From: a virus
Reading direction: 5' to 3' (one strand)
IMG/VR virus record: IMGVR_UViG_3300042453_000971
Location: 1-21,449 of that record
DNA length: 21,449 nucleotides
The translations under genes were made by a program, and so were the position numbers. The first letter of the stretch is position 1; each line of letters opens with the position of its first letter. Of this stretch, positions 1-7,199 are shown piece by piece. The notes below the pieces were generated by a model, which ran no database searches, was not told the DNA's origin, and saw only the letters and a list, made by a program, of their open reading frames with translations.

Positions 1-376
1 ATCCTTCGACTGGTTGATATAAGTTAAATTGTTCAGCGGCGCCAACTGTATACGCCGATGACGAAGTAAATCCTAAATAGTTGGTAAATCCAGCGGGTGG
101 TGTTACTGAACCGGCATTTTGCTGCCAAGTTCCTTTTGAAGCTGCTGCACCGTAATAACCAAAACGATCGACTGTATATGCATTGGCAGTTCCACTCGCC
201 CCAGCATTGCGCTGGTCGATCCGCATGTCGCCATTGATGATGCGGTTGCGAGCACCACTGAGCGCCCCACCGTTAAGGCTGCTGAGCTGCGCGGTGGCGG
301 TGCCGTCTGATGCCAGCACGATGGCGGGCGAGGCCGCTGAGGGGGCTTGAAGGTTGGTTGTTTTAACTGTGCTCAT
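1..376 (-). CDS. Tail fibre-like protein, N-terminal part (runs off the window)
   Basis: The frame opens at ATG 376 and stays open to the window edge, giving 125 codons without a stop. The protein starts MSTVKTTNLQAPSAASPAIV and then carries NRIINGDMRIDQRNAG followed by YTVDRFGYYG. The 'NG-D-R-x-Q/N-R ... x-DRF' arrangement is common in phage tail-fibre and spike proteins at the start of a beta-rich receptor-binding domain; this is family knowledge from memory, not a search. The gene begins two bases after the stop of the upstream fibre-like gene. Its first 60 or so codons are very GC-rich (a 60-base row at 241-300 counts 42 G+C) and the rest is much poorer (25 of 60 at 61-120). The likely role is host recognition at the virion tip. 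The C-terminus is unseen, so an enzymatic depolymerase part cannot be excluded. Confidence 0.7.
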   Translation of the reverse strand, partial: MSTVKTTNLQAPSAASPAIVLASDGTATAQLSSLNGGALSGARNRIINGDMRIDQRNAGASGTANAYTVDRFGYYGAAASKGTWQQNAGSVTPPAGFTNYLGFTSSSAYTVGAAEQFNLYQPVEG

Positions 377-378
377 GA

Positions 379-1005
379 TCAGCCCTCGTAAAGAATGTTG
401 ATCGAACCGGCGTCAAAGGTGTCGGTGCCGTTGACGGTGGTGATGCGGACGCGATCTAGGGTGCCGGACAAAGCAATTTGCCCAGACGAAATGTTTGTAA
501 CTGCAGCATTTGCAAGAAAAGACGTTGACTCGCCAATCCAAGTGTTTCCAGTTAAATTTGCAATCCTCATTATTCCGGTTCTAGCGTCAACACCCGCACT
601 ATTCTTTGTAAACAAAATACCAGTTGTTGATGTACTCGTAGTAACCCCTCCAGCTAAGTCCGAAGCAGCCGACAAGTAGCCTGATGTTGTAAAAGTACCT
701 GACCCCAGCTGCACTTGAACGAATGATGTTCCATTCGTACTCACCCCGTTAAACATCACCGTAATCCGCTTCACCCAACTCGGGATCCCAGTGAAGTCAA
801 TCGCGGTGCCGCTGGTGCTGTTCTGCGCGGTGGCAAGCACCATCCGCCCGCGATCAGCAAAGCTCAGGGTCCCGCTGCCGTTGGTGACTAGCGCCTGATC
901 TGCTGAGCCATTACCAGTCGGCAGCACCAGCGTGTTCGACCCAGCCACCGCCGGAGCGTCGATCTCGGTGTAACCCGATGTGGAGCCGTTTAGTCTGAGT
1001 GTCAT
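379..1005 (-). CDS. Tail fibre-like / receptor-binding accessory protein (208 aa)
   Basis: The 208-residue protein is rich in Gly, Ser, Thr and Asn with almost no Lys, typical of beta-structured phage fibre modules. Residues 1-55 form an adaptor with 'NTLVLPTGNG' and 'TNGSGTLSFADRG', a linker of the 'LP...L..N..G.L.F' type also seen in the main fibre of this window. The remainder ('SWVKRITVMFNGVS' onwards, ending 'GSINILYEG') looks like one compact beta-sandwich head. Its ATG overlaps the TGA of the upstream 103-aa gene (ATGA), so the two are probably translationally coupled. GC content falls sharply inside the gene, from 40 of 60 bases at 901-960 to 23 of 60 at 601-660, which fits a C-terminal head swapped onto a conserved adaptor. 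No enzymatic motif is visible. The role is inferred from composition and position. Confidence 0.65.
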   Translation of the reverse strand: MTLRLNGSTSGYTEIDAPAVAGSNTLVLPTGNGSADQALVTNGSGTLSFADRGRMVLATAQNSTSGTAIDFTGIPSWVKRITVMFNGVSTNGTSFVQVQLGSGTFTTSGYLSAASDLAGGVTTSTSTTGILFTKNSAGVDARTGIMRIANLTGNTWIGESTSFLANAAVTNISSGQIALSGTLDRVRITTVNGTDTFDAGSINILYEG

Positions 1006-1313
1006 GGGGTCACCTCCGTGGGATAGGGAAAACGAGCACGGATTTCTTCGCGCTTAGCAAGCCATTCGGCCTGGTCAACTTCGCCCGCCTGTGCCTTGAA
1101 GAACAGCGGATCAGACTCGGCGGTGTAGGCGGCAGAACGGTTGCGTTTGGCGGTTGCCAGCGCCTGCTCCTGGGCGACGACGACTGCAGCGGCATCAACG
1201 AGAGCATCGTCAAGAGTGACGGGGTTGCCGTCTGCGTCGAAGGCTCCGGCGCTGTCGTCAATGGTGACGACTTCTGGGTAAGCCTTGTAAATAGCTTCGT
1301 GGTTGAGGGTCAT
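1002..1313 (-). CDS. Small conserved phage protein in the tail-fibre cluster (103 aa)
   Basis: The 103-residue protein is unlike its neighbours: predominantly helical and charged, with no Gly/Ser-rich beta pattern. It has an N-terminal part containing 'KAYPEVVTIDD', a central Ala-rich helix and a C-terminal 'ESDPLFFKAQAGEVDQAEW' ending in 'RARFPYP'. I recognise the C-terminal signature as one that recurs beside tail-fibre genes in cyanophages, but know of no demonstrated function. A fibre-assembly chaperone is a reasonable guess from size, helicity and position between fibre genes, and it remains a guess. Start ATG 1313 overlaps the TGA of the preceding gene and its own TGA overlaps the next ATG. 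The whole gene is GC-rich (40 of 60 bases at 1141-1200), matching the adaptor ends of the flanking genes. Confidence 0.65.
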   Translation of the reverse strand: MTLNHEAIYKAYPEVVTIDDSAGAFDADGNPVTLDDALVDAAAVVVAQEQALATAKRNRSAAYTAESDPLFFKAQAGEVDQAEWLAKREEIRARFPYPTEVTP

Positions 1314-1909
1314 GCTGCTACCTCCATGACGGTGATGGAAGAGCTAGAACCGTGTGAAGCAATAAAAGTAGTTCTGTTAACATTCCAGGAGTAACCGCTA
1401 TTGGTAATTGCGCCTTGAATTTTATAAGTGAGAGAAGAAGTTGAGGACGGAGAATCCAGGAATACAATGCTTATTGGAGAAATGTTGCCCTGAGTATTGG
1501 TGGCGTCATTGGAATATGCGTTATAGACAGCAGTAGCATTGCTTGAACTTCCACCCGTTCCAACCGATAGATTCGTACTTGCGCGAAGCAGATTGAACAT
1601 TAAGAAGCCTCCATGCCAGGTGGCTCCAGAGGCCGAAATGTGGCACATCACCAGAATCTTGCTTGAGGACGATGTAGGCGTAATCGAGACAGAAAGACCA
1701 GTAACGTCAACAAACGAATTAGACGTGGATGAAAATGTGTCGAGCTTTGTGGTGCTTGCCACCTGCAAAATTTTCCCGCCAGCACCTGCCGCCAACTTGG
1801 CTGACGTGACTGCTGCTGCCGCAATGTCATCCGTGGTGATCACGCCATCGGGCAGGCCGCCTGCTGTAATTCCGGTTACGGTTCCGGATCCGTTAATAGT
1901 AATAGGCAT
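1310..1909 (-). CDS. Tail fibre-like protein (199 aa)
   Basis: I choose ATG 1909 (MPITINGSGTVTGITAGG). It lies two bases after the stop of the main fibre gene. An in-frame TTG at 1927 would add six residues (GHCLI...) overlapping that gene and is less likely. Residues 1-50 are a flexible Gly/Ala adaptor containing 'LPDGVITTDDIAAAAVTSAK'. From 'GKILQVAST' on there is a beta-rich domain with 'TGLSVSITPTSSSSKILV', a pattern common in cyanophage and metagenomic fibre proteins. The sequence ends 'SSSITVMEVAA'. The likely role is as a component or decoration of the tail fibre that contacts the cyanobacterial surface. GC drops from 40 of 60 bases in the N-terminal coding part (1801-1860) to 26 of 60 in the C-terminal part (1441-1500). 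The exact ligand cannot be read from the sequence. Confidence 0.7.
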   Translation of the reverse strand: MPITINGSGTVTGITAGGLPDGVITTDDIAAAAVTSAKLAAGAGGKILQVASTTKLDTFSSTSNSFVDVTGLSVSITPTSSSSKILVMCHISASGATWHGGFLMFNLLRASTNLSVGTGGSSSNATAVYNAYSNDATNTQGNISPISIVFLDSPSSTSSLTYKIQGAITNSGYSWNVNRTTFIASHGSSSSITVMEVAA

Positions 1910-1911
1910 AA

Positions 1912-3303
1912 TTAAACAATGACCCAAGATTGACCAGAACCCACAGTGACAGTGACACCACTATTGATAGTGATAGGACCAGCACTCATGGCATTTTTAC
2001 CAGCCGTCAACGTATAGTTAGTAGTGACAGTTTGACCGTTCTCATAGAACACATCATCACCACCAGCACCAGACGCACCACCAGCAGTACCCCAGCTCAG
2101 TTCACCAGCCGCATTGCTCTTAAGGGCATGGCCCGGAATCGTGGCATCAGTACTAGGAAGCGTCCAAGTGACGTTAGAAGCGATGGTGGTTGGAGCCTGG
2201 AAGGCAACCCAGTTACCGCCATGACCCGTGGCTTCACCAAAGCGCAGATCCGACTGGTTATCCAGAGTGACGTTGCCGGTAAGGGTGCCACCAGTCAGGT
2301 TGAGCTTTTCATCGGTCAGCTCTTGAATAGCACCTTGAACGTTGTTAGACGCAATCGTGCTATACGGGGCAAAGCTAATGCTGGCTGCATCACCAGGGAC
2401 ATAAGCAATAACCCAAGCAGAACCCGTGTACAGCTTCATAGCCGACACGGTGGTGTTAAAATACAAGTCGCCAGCAGTCAACGGATCCCCGTCGTTATCA
2501 ACGGTTGGATCGCTTGCCTTAGCACCTAGGTAGCGGTCATCAAAGCTGTCAAAGGCAGCCAAAGCAGACGCAGCAGAACTGGCAGCACTGGTTGCACTGT
2601 TAGAGGCGTTGGTGGCGCTAGTGGCTGCGTTAGAGGCAGAGGTAGCTGCGTTGGATGCCTGGGTCGAAGCTGTAGAAGCACTGCTTGCCGCATTGGATGC
2701 AGACGTAGAAGCAGCACTAGCAGAAGAACTAGCATTGCTTGCGCTGGTTGATGCGTTAGAAGCACTTGTGGAAGCTGCAGAGGCACTAGAAGCAGCATTA
2801 GATGCGCTGGTAGATGCAGCACTAGCAGAGGCTGCAGCAGCAGCTGCATAGCCACCAGCAGTACCAATGGTGCTGTCTACATAAGCTTTTGTTGAGGCGT
2901 CAGCATTGTTGGTTGGGGTTCCAACGTTAGTGATTTTAAAACCACCAGCATCAAGTGCTCCAGTCAGGGTTCCACCAGTACGGTCAAGGAAACGATCTTT
3001 GATTTCCTGAACAGAATAATTACTCTGCAGAAAGTTATCATTAAGATCCTGAGCACGAATAGCCGAACCGGCAAAGAAAGTAGACTGAAGTGCATCTACG
3101 TCAGTATCTCGGTAGATGCGAATTGCTACTCCAGCTGCCGGTGCAGTCGTAAAAGAAACAGTTGTAGCGTTGGCAAAAGTGTATGCAGTTGTTAGAGTAC
3201 CATTAAGTGTTACCTTAATATCGGTCTCTTCAAGGTATTCAAATGTAATTGAATAGTTCGTAGTTGAACCATTCCCGGTGTATGTATTTTGAGTTACAGC
3301 CAT
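1912..3303 (-). CDS. Tail fibre protein, T7 gp17-like N-terminus with Ala/Ser heptad shaft (463 aa)
   Basis: The N-terminal 110 residues (MAVTQNTYTGNGSTTNYSIT, 'FEYLEETDIKVTLNG', 'IRIYRDTDVDALQSTFFAGS', 'AIRAQDLNDNF') match the T7 gp17 tail-attachment domain family, which joins the fibre to the tail. Residues 110-144 hold the usual linker 'GTLTGALDAGGFKITNVG ... STKAYVD'. Residues 153-250 are fourteen consecutive seven-residue units of Ala/Ser/Asn/Thr, expected to form a trimeric coiled-coil-like shaft. They are followed by 'DRYLGAK' and 'GDLYFNTTVSAMKLYTGSAW', a module frequent in phage fibres, then a Gly/Thr-rich C-terminal part ending 'VTVGSGQSWVIV'. It follows the gp16-like gene after a 30-base gap. 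At 463 residues it is shorter than T7 gp17 (553), and the downstream fibre-like genes may supply the distal tip. Confidence 0.85.
   Translation of the reverse strand: MAVTQNTYTGNGSTTNYSITFEYLEETDIKVTLNGTLTTAYTFANATTVSFTTAPAAGVAIRIYRDTDVDALQSTFFAGSAIRAQDLNDNFLQSNYSVQEIKDRFLDRTGGTLTGALDAGGFKITNVGTPTNNADASTKAYVDSTIGTAGGYAAAAAASASAASTSASNAASSASAASTSASNASTSASNASSSASAASTSASNAASSASTASTQASNAATSASNAATSATNASNSATSAASSAASALAAFDSFDDRYLGAKASDPTVDNDGDPLTAGDLYFNTTVSAMKLYTGSAWVIAYVPGDAASISFAPYSTIASNNVQGAIQELTDEKLNLTGGTLTGNVTLDNQSDLRFGEATGHGGNWVAFQAPTTIASNVTWTLPSTDATIPGHALKSNAAGELSWGTAGGASGAGGDDVFYENGQTVTTNYTLTAGKNAMSAGPITINSGVTVTVGSGQSWVIV
2554..2847 (-). repeat. Fourteen tandem 21-base units encoding Ala/Ser heptads
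   Basis: Residues 153-250 of the fibre protein parse without gaps into fourteen seven-residue units, such as ASAASTS, ASNAASS, ASNASTS and ASNAATS. Ala or Ser fills positions 1, 2, 4, 5 and 7 almost everywhere. The DNA units are degenerate at third positions rather than identical, so this is an old, selected protein repeat rather than a recent slippage array. The antisense strand gives an Ala/Glu/Leu-rich open frame that is an artefact of this periodicity. Confidence 0.85.
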
Positions 3304-3333
3304 TTACGCTAGTACGTTGTGGGAATGGGTGGA

Positions 3334-6300
3334 TTACTTGTTTTGCCACTGCAGCAAGGAAACACCACGCTGCTGATAGGCTTTGTCTAGACCTTGTTCG
3401 TATTGACGACGCATCACTTCATCACGGTTACTTAGTTGTACCTCAGCCATACGTTTAGAGCGATCCAAAGCGACATCAATCTGACGATACAGGTTCATCC
3501 ATTGATTAGGATCAATGCGAGAACCGTTACCACGTTCAGTCTTAATGGATTCACGCCACATTTGAGCATCAGTACCTTGCATGATACGGCTCAGTTCACG
3601 CTTAAAGTAACCTTGTTGACCCATCAAAGAGAACAACTCAGAACGTTCTTTAGGAGTATATTCCACACCCTTGGTGCTCTTGTTAAAGCTTGGACGGGAA
3701 TCGTATTCAATATCCAGCAAGAACTGACGCTCAGCCGATTGGCCTTCGTACACCTTCATAGGAGACACAGCATTCCATGCCCGTACGAAGAAGTTCTCAG
3801 GATAACCAACTTTAGTACCGTCAATCCAGTCGTGCTTATCAGGCAGTGCACCTTTGGAATCCACAACATCAAGGAACTTGTTACGGTTACGAAGAAGTTG
3901 AGTGAACTCCATATCCAATTCACGAAGAGAAGGTGCCATAAGACGACCAAGCTCATTACGTGCACCAGACAGCGGAGCAAGAGAAGAAGCAAAGGAAGCA
4001 GCCCAACGGTTCAACGCAGCAGGGTTACCAGCCAGAACATCGTTCATTGGCTCAATACCAGCAAGCATTGATTTGTTGGTCAGGTTACCACTAATGATAA
4101 AGCCAAGTTTGTTAATGTTAGTCTCAAGATCATTCTCGGTGATGGAATCAAAGTTGTCCATCACATCAGCAGTCAAAGCCAGGAAGTCAGAGATAGGACC
4201 AAGCCCATCATAGCTATACCACTTACCGTCCCAACCTTTATACGTACGAGGTTTCCAACCAAGCTCTTGACGAACACGGTTACGCTCTTTATCGTAGTGA
4301 CCATTACCACGCAAACCACCGTTCAGGAACATGCCTGCAGCAGTCATCATGGTGATAGTTCCTACAGCCTTACGGCCACGTACCTCAGCACGAAGGGTGT
4401 TAAAGGTATCCATCATATTCTCATCAACGGGTAGACCACGCTTGGTAAGAATAGACTCTACTTCATCAATGGTAAAGTTGCTAAGAGGTTTATAGGCAAT
4501 CTCGTTGTACTCTTTAGCAAAGATAGAGATAGGGCTGTGCTTATTAGCCATATCCAGAATGTTCACCGAAGTACGGGGGAACATCAGGAACGGCTTCATA
4601 GCAGGATACTGCTCAATCAAGCGAGACAAACCATCAACAGCAGGGCTGTCAAGGTTCATAGCGATCTCACGGCTGGCATAATCAACAGCTTTGTTGGTGA
4701 TCATACCGGTGGAATCAAACATCTCATTGTATTGATCATCCAAAGCTTTTTTAATGCCATCAGCATCAAGCTTCCGACCACCATCAATGAACTTGTCGTA
4801 GATCCTACCACGTGACTCAGCGTTGGCAATCATAGCCCGTGCAAAACCGTCTAGTGCCGTCATAGCGTTAGCACCAAAGCGTAGCCAGGGATTGTTAGCC
4901 ATGTCGTTAAGAGCTTCGGCTTTGTGATACAAGGCCATTGGACCTTCATTACCACGCTGCTGAGAAGCCATGGCATACGAATGGAGAATATCCATCGTTT
5001 GCTCATTCTTCTTAACCAGGTCATCCCGCATGATGTATCCAACAGAAGTCGGATCATTAGCAGCTTTACGGTACACATCGGTCATGTGCTTCAGACCCTT
5101 TTGGAAGGTGTCCACAAATGCCGAGTATTGATACCACCCACGCTTCAGGGTCTTAACATCGCCACCAATAACAGCACCACCAAGAACGGTGATAGGCTTT
5201 TCAAGCAACAAAGCTGCGTTAGCAAAACCAGCCTTCAGCGGAGTAGACACAGAGGTAAGCACAGAGTTGTAGATATTACTCCACATACCTTGCACAATGA
5301 CATTAGGCATCTCAGGATTGCCATCAACAAAGAACTTAGGGAACCAATCCCCCAGGCTTTGATCAACATACCTGTTTAGCTTAGCCATGGTATCAATGTT
5401 ACCATCCGTAAACTCCCATGCCATCTGCAACGGCTTGAGGTATTCAGGACGCTCTTTAGATACCTGACGAAGAGTGTCTACAGTGCGCTTAGCACGATCA
5501 ATGATTTCTTGGTCAGTTGCTTTCTTGGTTTCGTTGAAGCTATCAACCATCTGTTGAACCTTACCAAAATCTTTCTCATTAAGATGAGCATAGATTTGCT
5601 TCAGGCTATTCAGACCTTGACCACGCAACTGCTTGGCTCGGCCTTGAACAATGGTAAGATACTCAACCTTATCCAGGATCTGTTCTTGAGCACGTTCAAT
5701 GGCCGCAGTGCCATCCATCAGACGAGCACCCTCTGCAAGGTCAGAGATTTGACCAGCAAAGGAAGTAGCCAGATACCCTTGAGCACGAACAGTATCCAGG
5801 TTGATGTATTCATCACGAAGCTGACGAAGAGCTTGCAGTGAACCTGCAAAGGCAATGTCACCACGAGTACCGACAGAAAGACGCTCAGTACCATCAACGG
5901 TATCAGAGAACTCGGTAAAGACCTTCTTCATTTCCTCTACATCCATACGAGGATCTAGAAGAACTTTGCTAAGGTTATCACCCTCTGCAACTACATCTTT
6001 ATAAGTAATGGTGGCTTCATCGCCAAGCATCACCTTGTACTTACCAGCAGAATCAAACGCTTGCTTCAGCGATTGATCTACTTCATCAAAGGTAGCAGGA
6101 TCAGCAGTTCTGAGCACATACTTTGCAGCAGGCTCAGACATAAAATTACGAAGTCGTCCATAAACGGTTCCATAATTCTTAGCAATCCGCACCTGGTCAA
6201 TACCAGCGCCAACAACGCCCATTGGATCAACACCACGGACACCAGCTTCTTCAACATCGAATACATCGTGGATACCAAGGTATGCACCTTCTTTGTTGTT

Positions 6301-7197
6301 AGCAAGGCCGTAATCAGCTCGTTCATCTAGGAGTTCTTCCCGACGACCAGCTGATTCAAGGACTTCATCTTCTGCTGTTACTGTTCCAGTTTCGTGTTGC
6401 TTTTTGAAGTTAACTGCCTTCTCATCCATGGGGATGAAGTTAGTAGCTTCCTTTGTCTTTTGTGTAGCACGAAGAAGTTTACCAGCACCAACCAAAAGGT
6501 CAGTGAAGATGCCAAGACCAACACCTTCATTGATGTTCTTAGCACGAATCACATCAGGAGAGTCACCATCAACGGTAGCCCAGTCATCAGAGATCCAGCT
6601 AAAGGTCTTAGGGAACATCTTTTTGAGAGTCCCTTGAAGGTTATCGTCGGTCTCGTTAATCTTGTTGGTAGCATCAACAAATGCACCAGAACCAGCTGCA
6701 ATACCAGCTTCACCCAACCACTTAACCAGTGCATTCTTACCCATCTCCCACTTGACTTTGGCATTGGCAGCCGAAGCTGCCCCACCAAGACCACGAGTAA
6801 GAAGAACAGTAGGAACTACAAAGGAAGAGATTTCACGTGCAGCTTGGAATACTTCGTTCTTGAACTTAGGGATCTTCGGAAGATCAGGAGTAGGAAGGAC
6901 GTTGTACAAGTCAACAGCCCAATCAACTGTACCAGTAGGCACAGCCAATCCTAGCTCTAGAACATCACGGGCATAGTCCCCTGCATCTTTAGGTTCAGCT
7001 TCTTCCTGTTTGGATTGTGCCGGTTGCTGCTTACTGGGCGTACCAGCAGCAGTAGCAGGTTGTGAGGCAGCTTGTTCGGCTGCCTTCATATTCATAACAG
7101 TTTGTTCGGATTGAGCCTTGTCTTGAAGCAGTTGATTTTTAATATCATCGCTTAAAGGCTCATCCTTAGCGTTGAAGTCCTCGTAAGGATTGTACAT
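3334..7197 (-). CDS. Large internal virion (ejection) protein, T7 gp16-like (1287 aa)
   Basis: At 1287 residues it is close to T7 gp16 (1318) and occupies the gp16 position, immediately after the gp15-like gene (TAA, two bases, ATG) and before the fibre. In T7 this protein sits in the internal core and is ejected to form the channel that carries DNA across the cell envelope. The N-terminus (1-90) is charged and disordered, with Gln/Glu/Pro-rich stretches. Several hydrophobic Gly/Ala segments follow ('SSFVVPTVLLTRGLGGAAS', 'VGLGIFTDLLVGAGKLL', 'FANAALLLEKPITVLGGAVI', 'GTITMMTAAGMFLNGGL'), consistent with membrane insertion. The C-terminal 300 residues are charged and helical. Unlike T7 gp16, no lytic transglycosylase motifs (ES, GxxGxxQ, AYNAG) are present at its N-terminus; they occur in the neighbouring gp15-like protein. 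Identity rests mainly on position and size. Confidence 0.75.
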   Translation of the reverse strand: MYNPYEDFNAKDEPLSDDIKNQLLQDKAQSEQTVMNMKAAEQAASQPATAAGTPSKQQPAQSKQEEAEPKDAGDYARDVLELGLAVPTGTVDWAVDLYNVLPTPDLPKIPKFKNEVFQAAREISSFVVPTVLLTRGLGGAASAANAKVKWEMGKNALVKWLGEAGIAAGSGAFVDATNKINETDDNLQGTLKKMFPKTFSWISDDWATVDGDSPDVIRAKNINEGVGLGIFTDLLVGAGKLLRATQKTKEATNFIPMDEKAVNFKKQHETGTVTAEDEVLESAGRREELLDERADYGLANNKEGAYLGIHDVFDVEEAGVRGVDPMGVVGAGIDQVRIAKNYGTVYGRLRNFMSEPAAKYVLRTADPATFDEVDQSLKQAFDSAGKYKVMLGDEATITYKDVVAEGDNLSKVLLDPRMDVEEMKKVFTEFSDTVDGTERLSVGTRGDIAFAGSLQALRQLRDEYINLDTVRAQGYLATSFAGQISDLAEGARLMDGTAAIERAQEQILDKVEYLTIVQGRAKQLRGQGLNSLKQIYAHLNEKDFGKVQQMVDSFNETKKATDQEIIDRAKRTVDTLRQVSKERPEYLKPLQMAWEFTDGNIDTMAKLNRYVDQSLGDWFPKFFVDGNPEMPNVIVQGMWSNIYNSVLTSVSTPLKAGFANAALLLEKPITVLGGAVIGGDVKTLKRGWYQYSAFVDTFQKGLKHMTDVYRKAANDPTSVGYIMRDDLVKKNEQTMDILHSYAMASQQRGNEGPMALYHKAEALNDMANNPWLRFGANAMTALDGFARAMIANAESRGRIYDKFIDGGRKLDADGIKKALDDQYNEMFDSTGMITNKAVDYASREIAMNLDSPAVDGLSRLIEQYPAMKPFLMFPRTSVNILDMANKHSPISIFAKEYNEIAYKPLSNFTIDEVESILTKRGLPVDENMMDTFNTLRAEVRGRKAVGTITMMTAAGMFLNGGLRGNGHYDKERNRVRQELGWKPRTYKGWDGKWYSYDGLGPISDFLALTADVMDNFDSITENDLETNINKLGFIISGNLTNKSMLAGIEPMNDVLAGNPAALNRWAASFASSLAPLSGARNELGRLMAPSLRELDMEFTQLLRNRNKFLDVVDSKGALPDKHDWIDGTKVGYPENFFVRAWNAVSPMKVYEGQSAERQFLLDIEYDSRPSFNKSTKGVEYTPKERSELFSLMGQQGYFKRELSRIMQGTDAQMWRESIKTERGNGSRIDPNQWMNLYRQIDVALDRSKRMAEVQLSNRDEVMRRQYEQGLDKAYQQRGVSLLQWQNK

Positions 7198-7199
7198 TG

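Noticed and set aside
2554-2847. CRISPR-like or satellite repeat array
   Set aside because: Units are contiguous, in frame, without spacers and differ at third codon positions; this is a protein-level heptad repeat.
2609-2851. Plus-strand Ala/Glu/Leu-rich open frame
   Set aside because: It is the complement of the Ala/Ser heptad repeat of the fibre; its periodic composition follows from the repeat and it has no independent evidence of coding.
3436-4071. Plus-strand open frame of 211 codons within the gp16-like gene
   Set aside because: No domain, no fitting neighbours on that strand and complete overlap with a long conserved-type gene. The same applies to all other plus-strand frames in the window.
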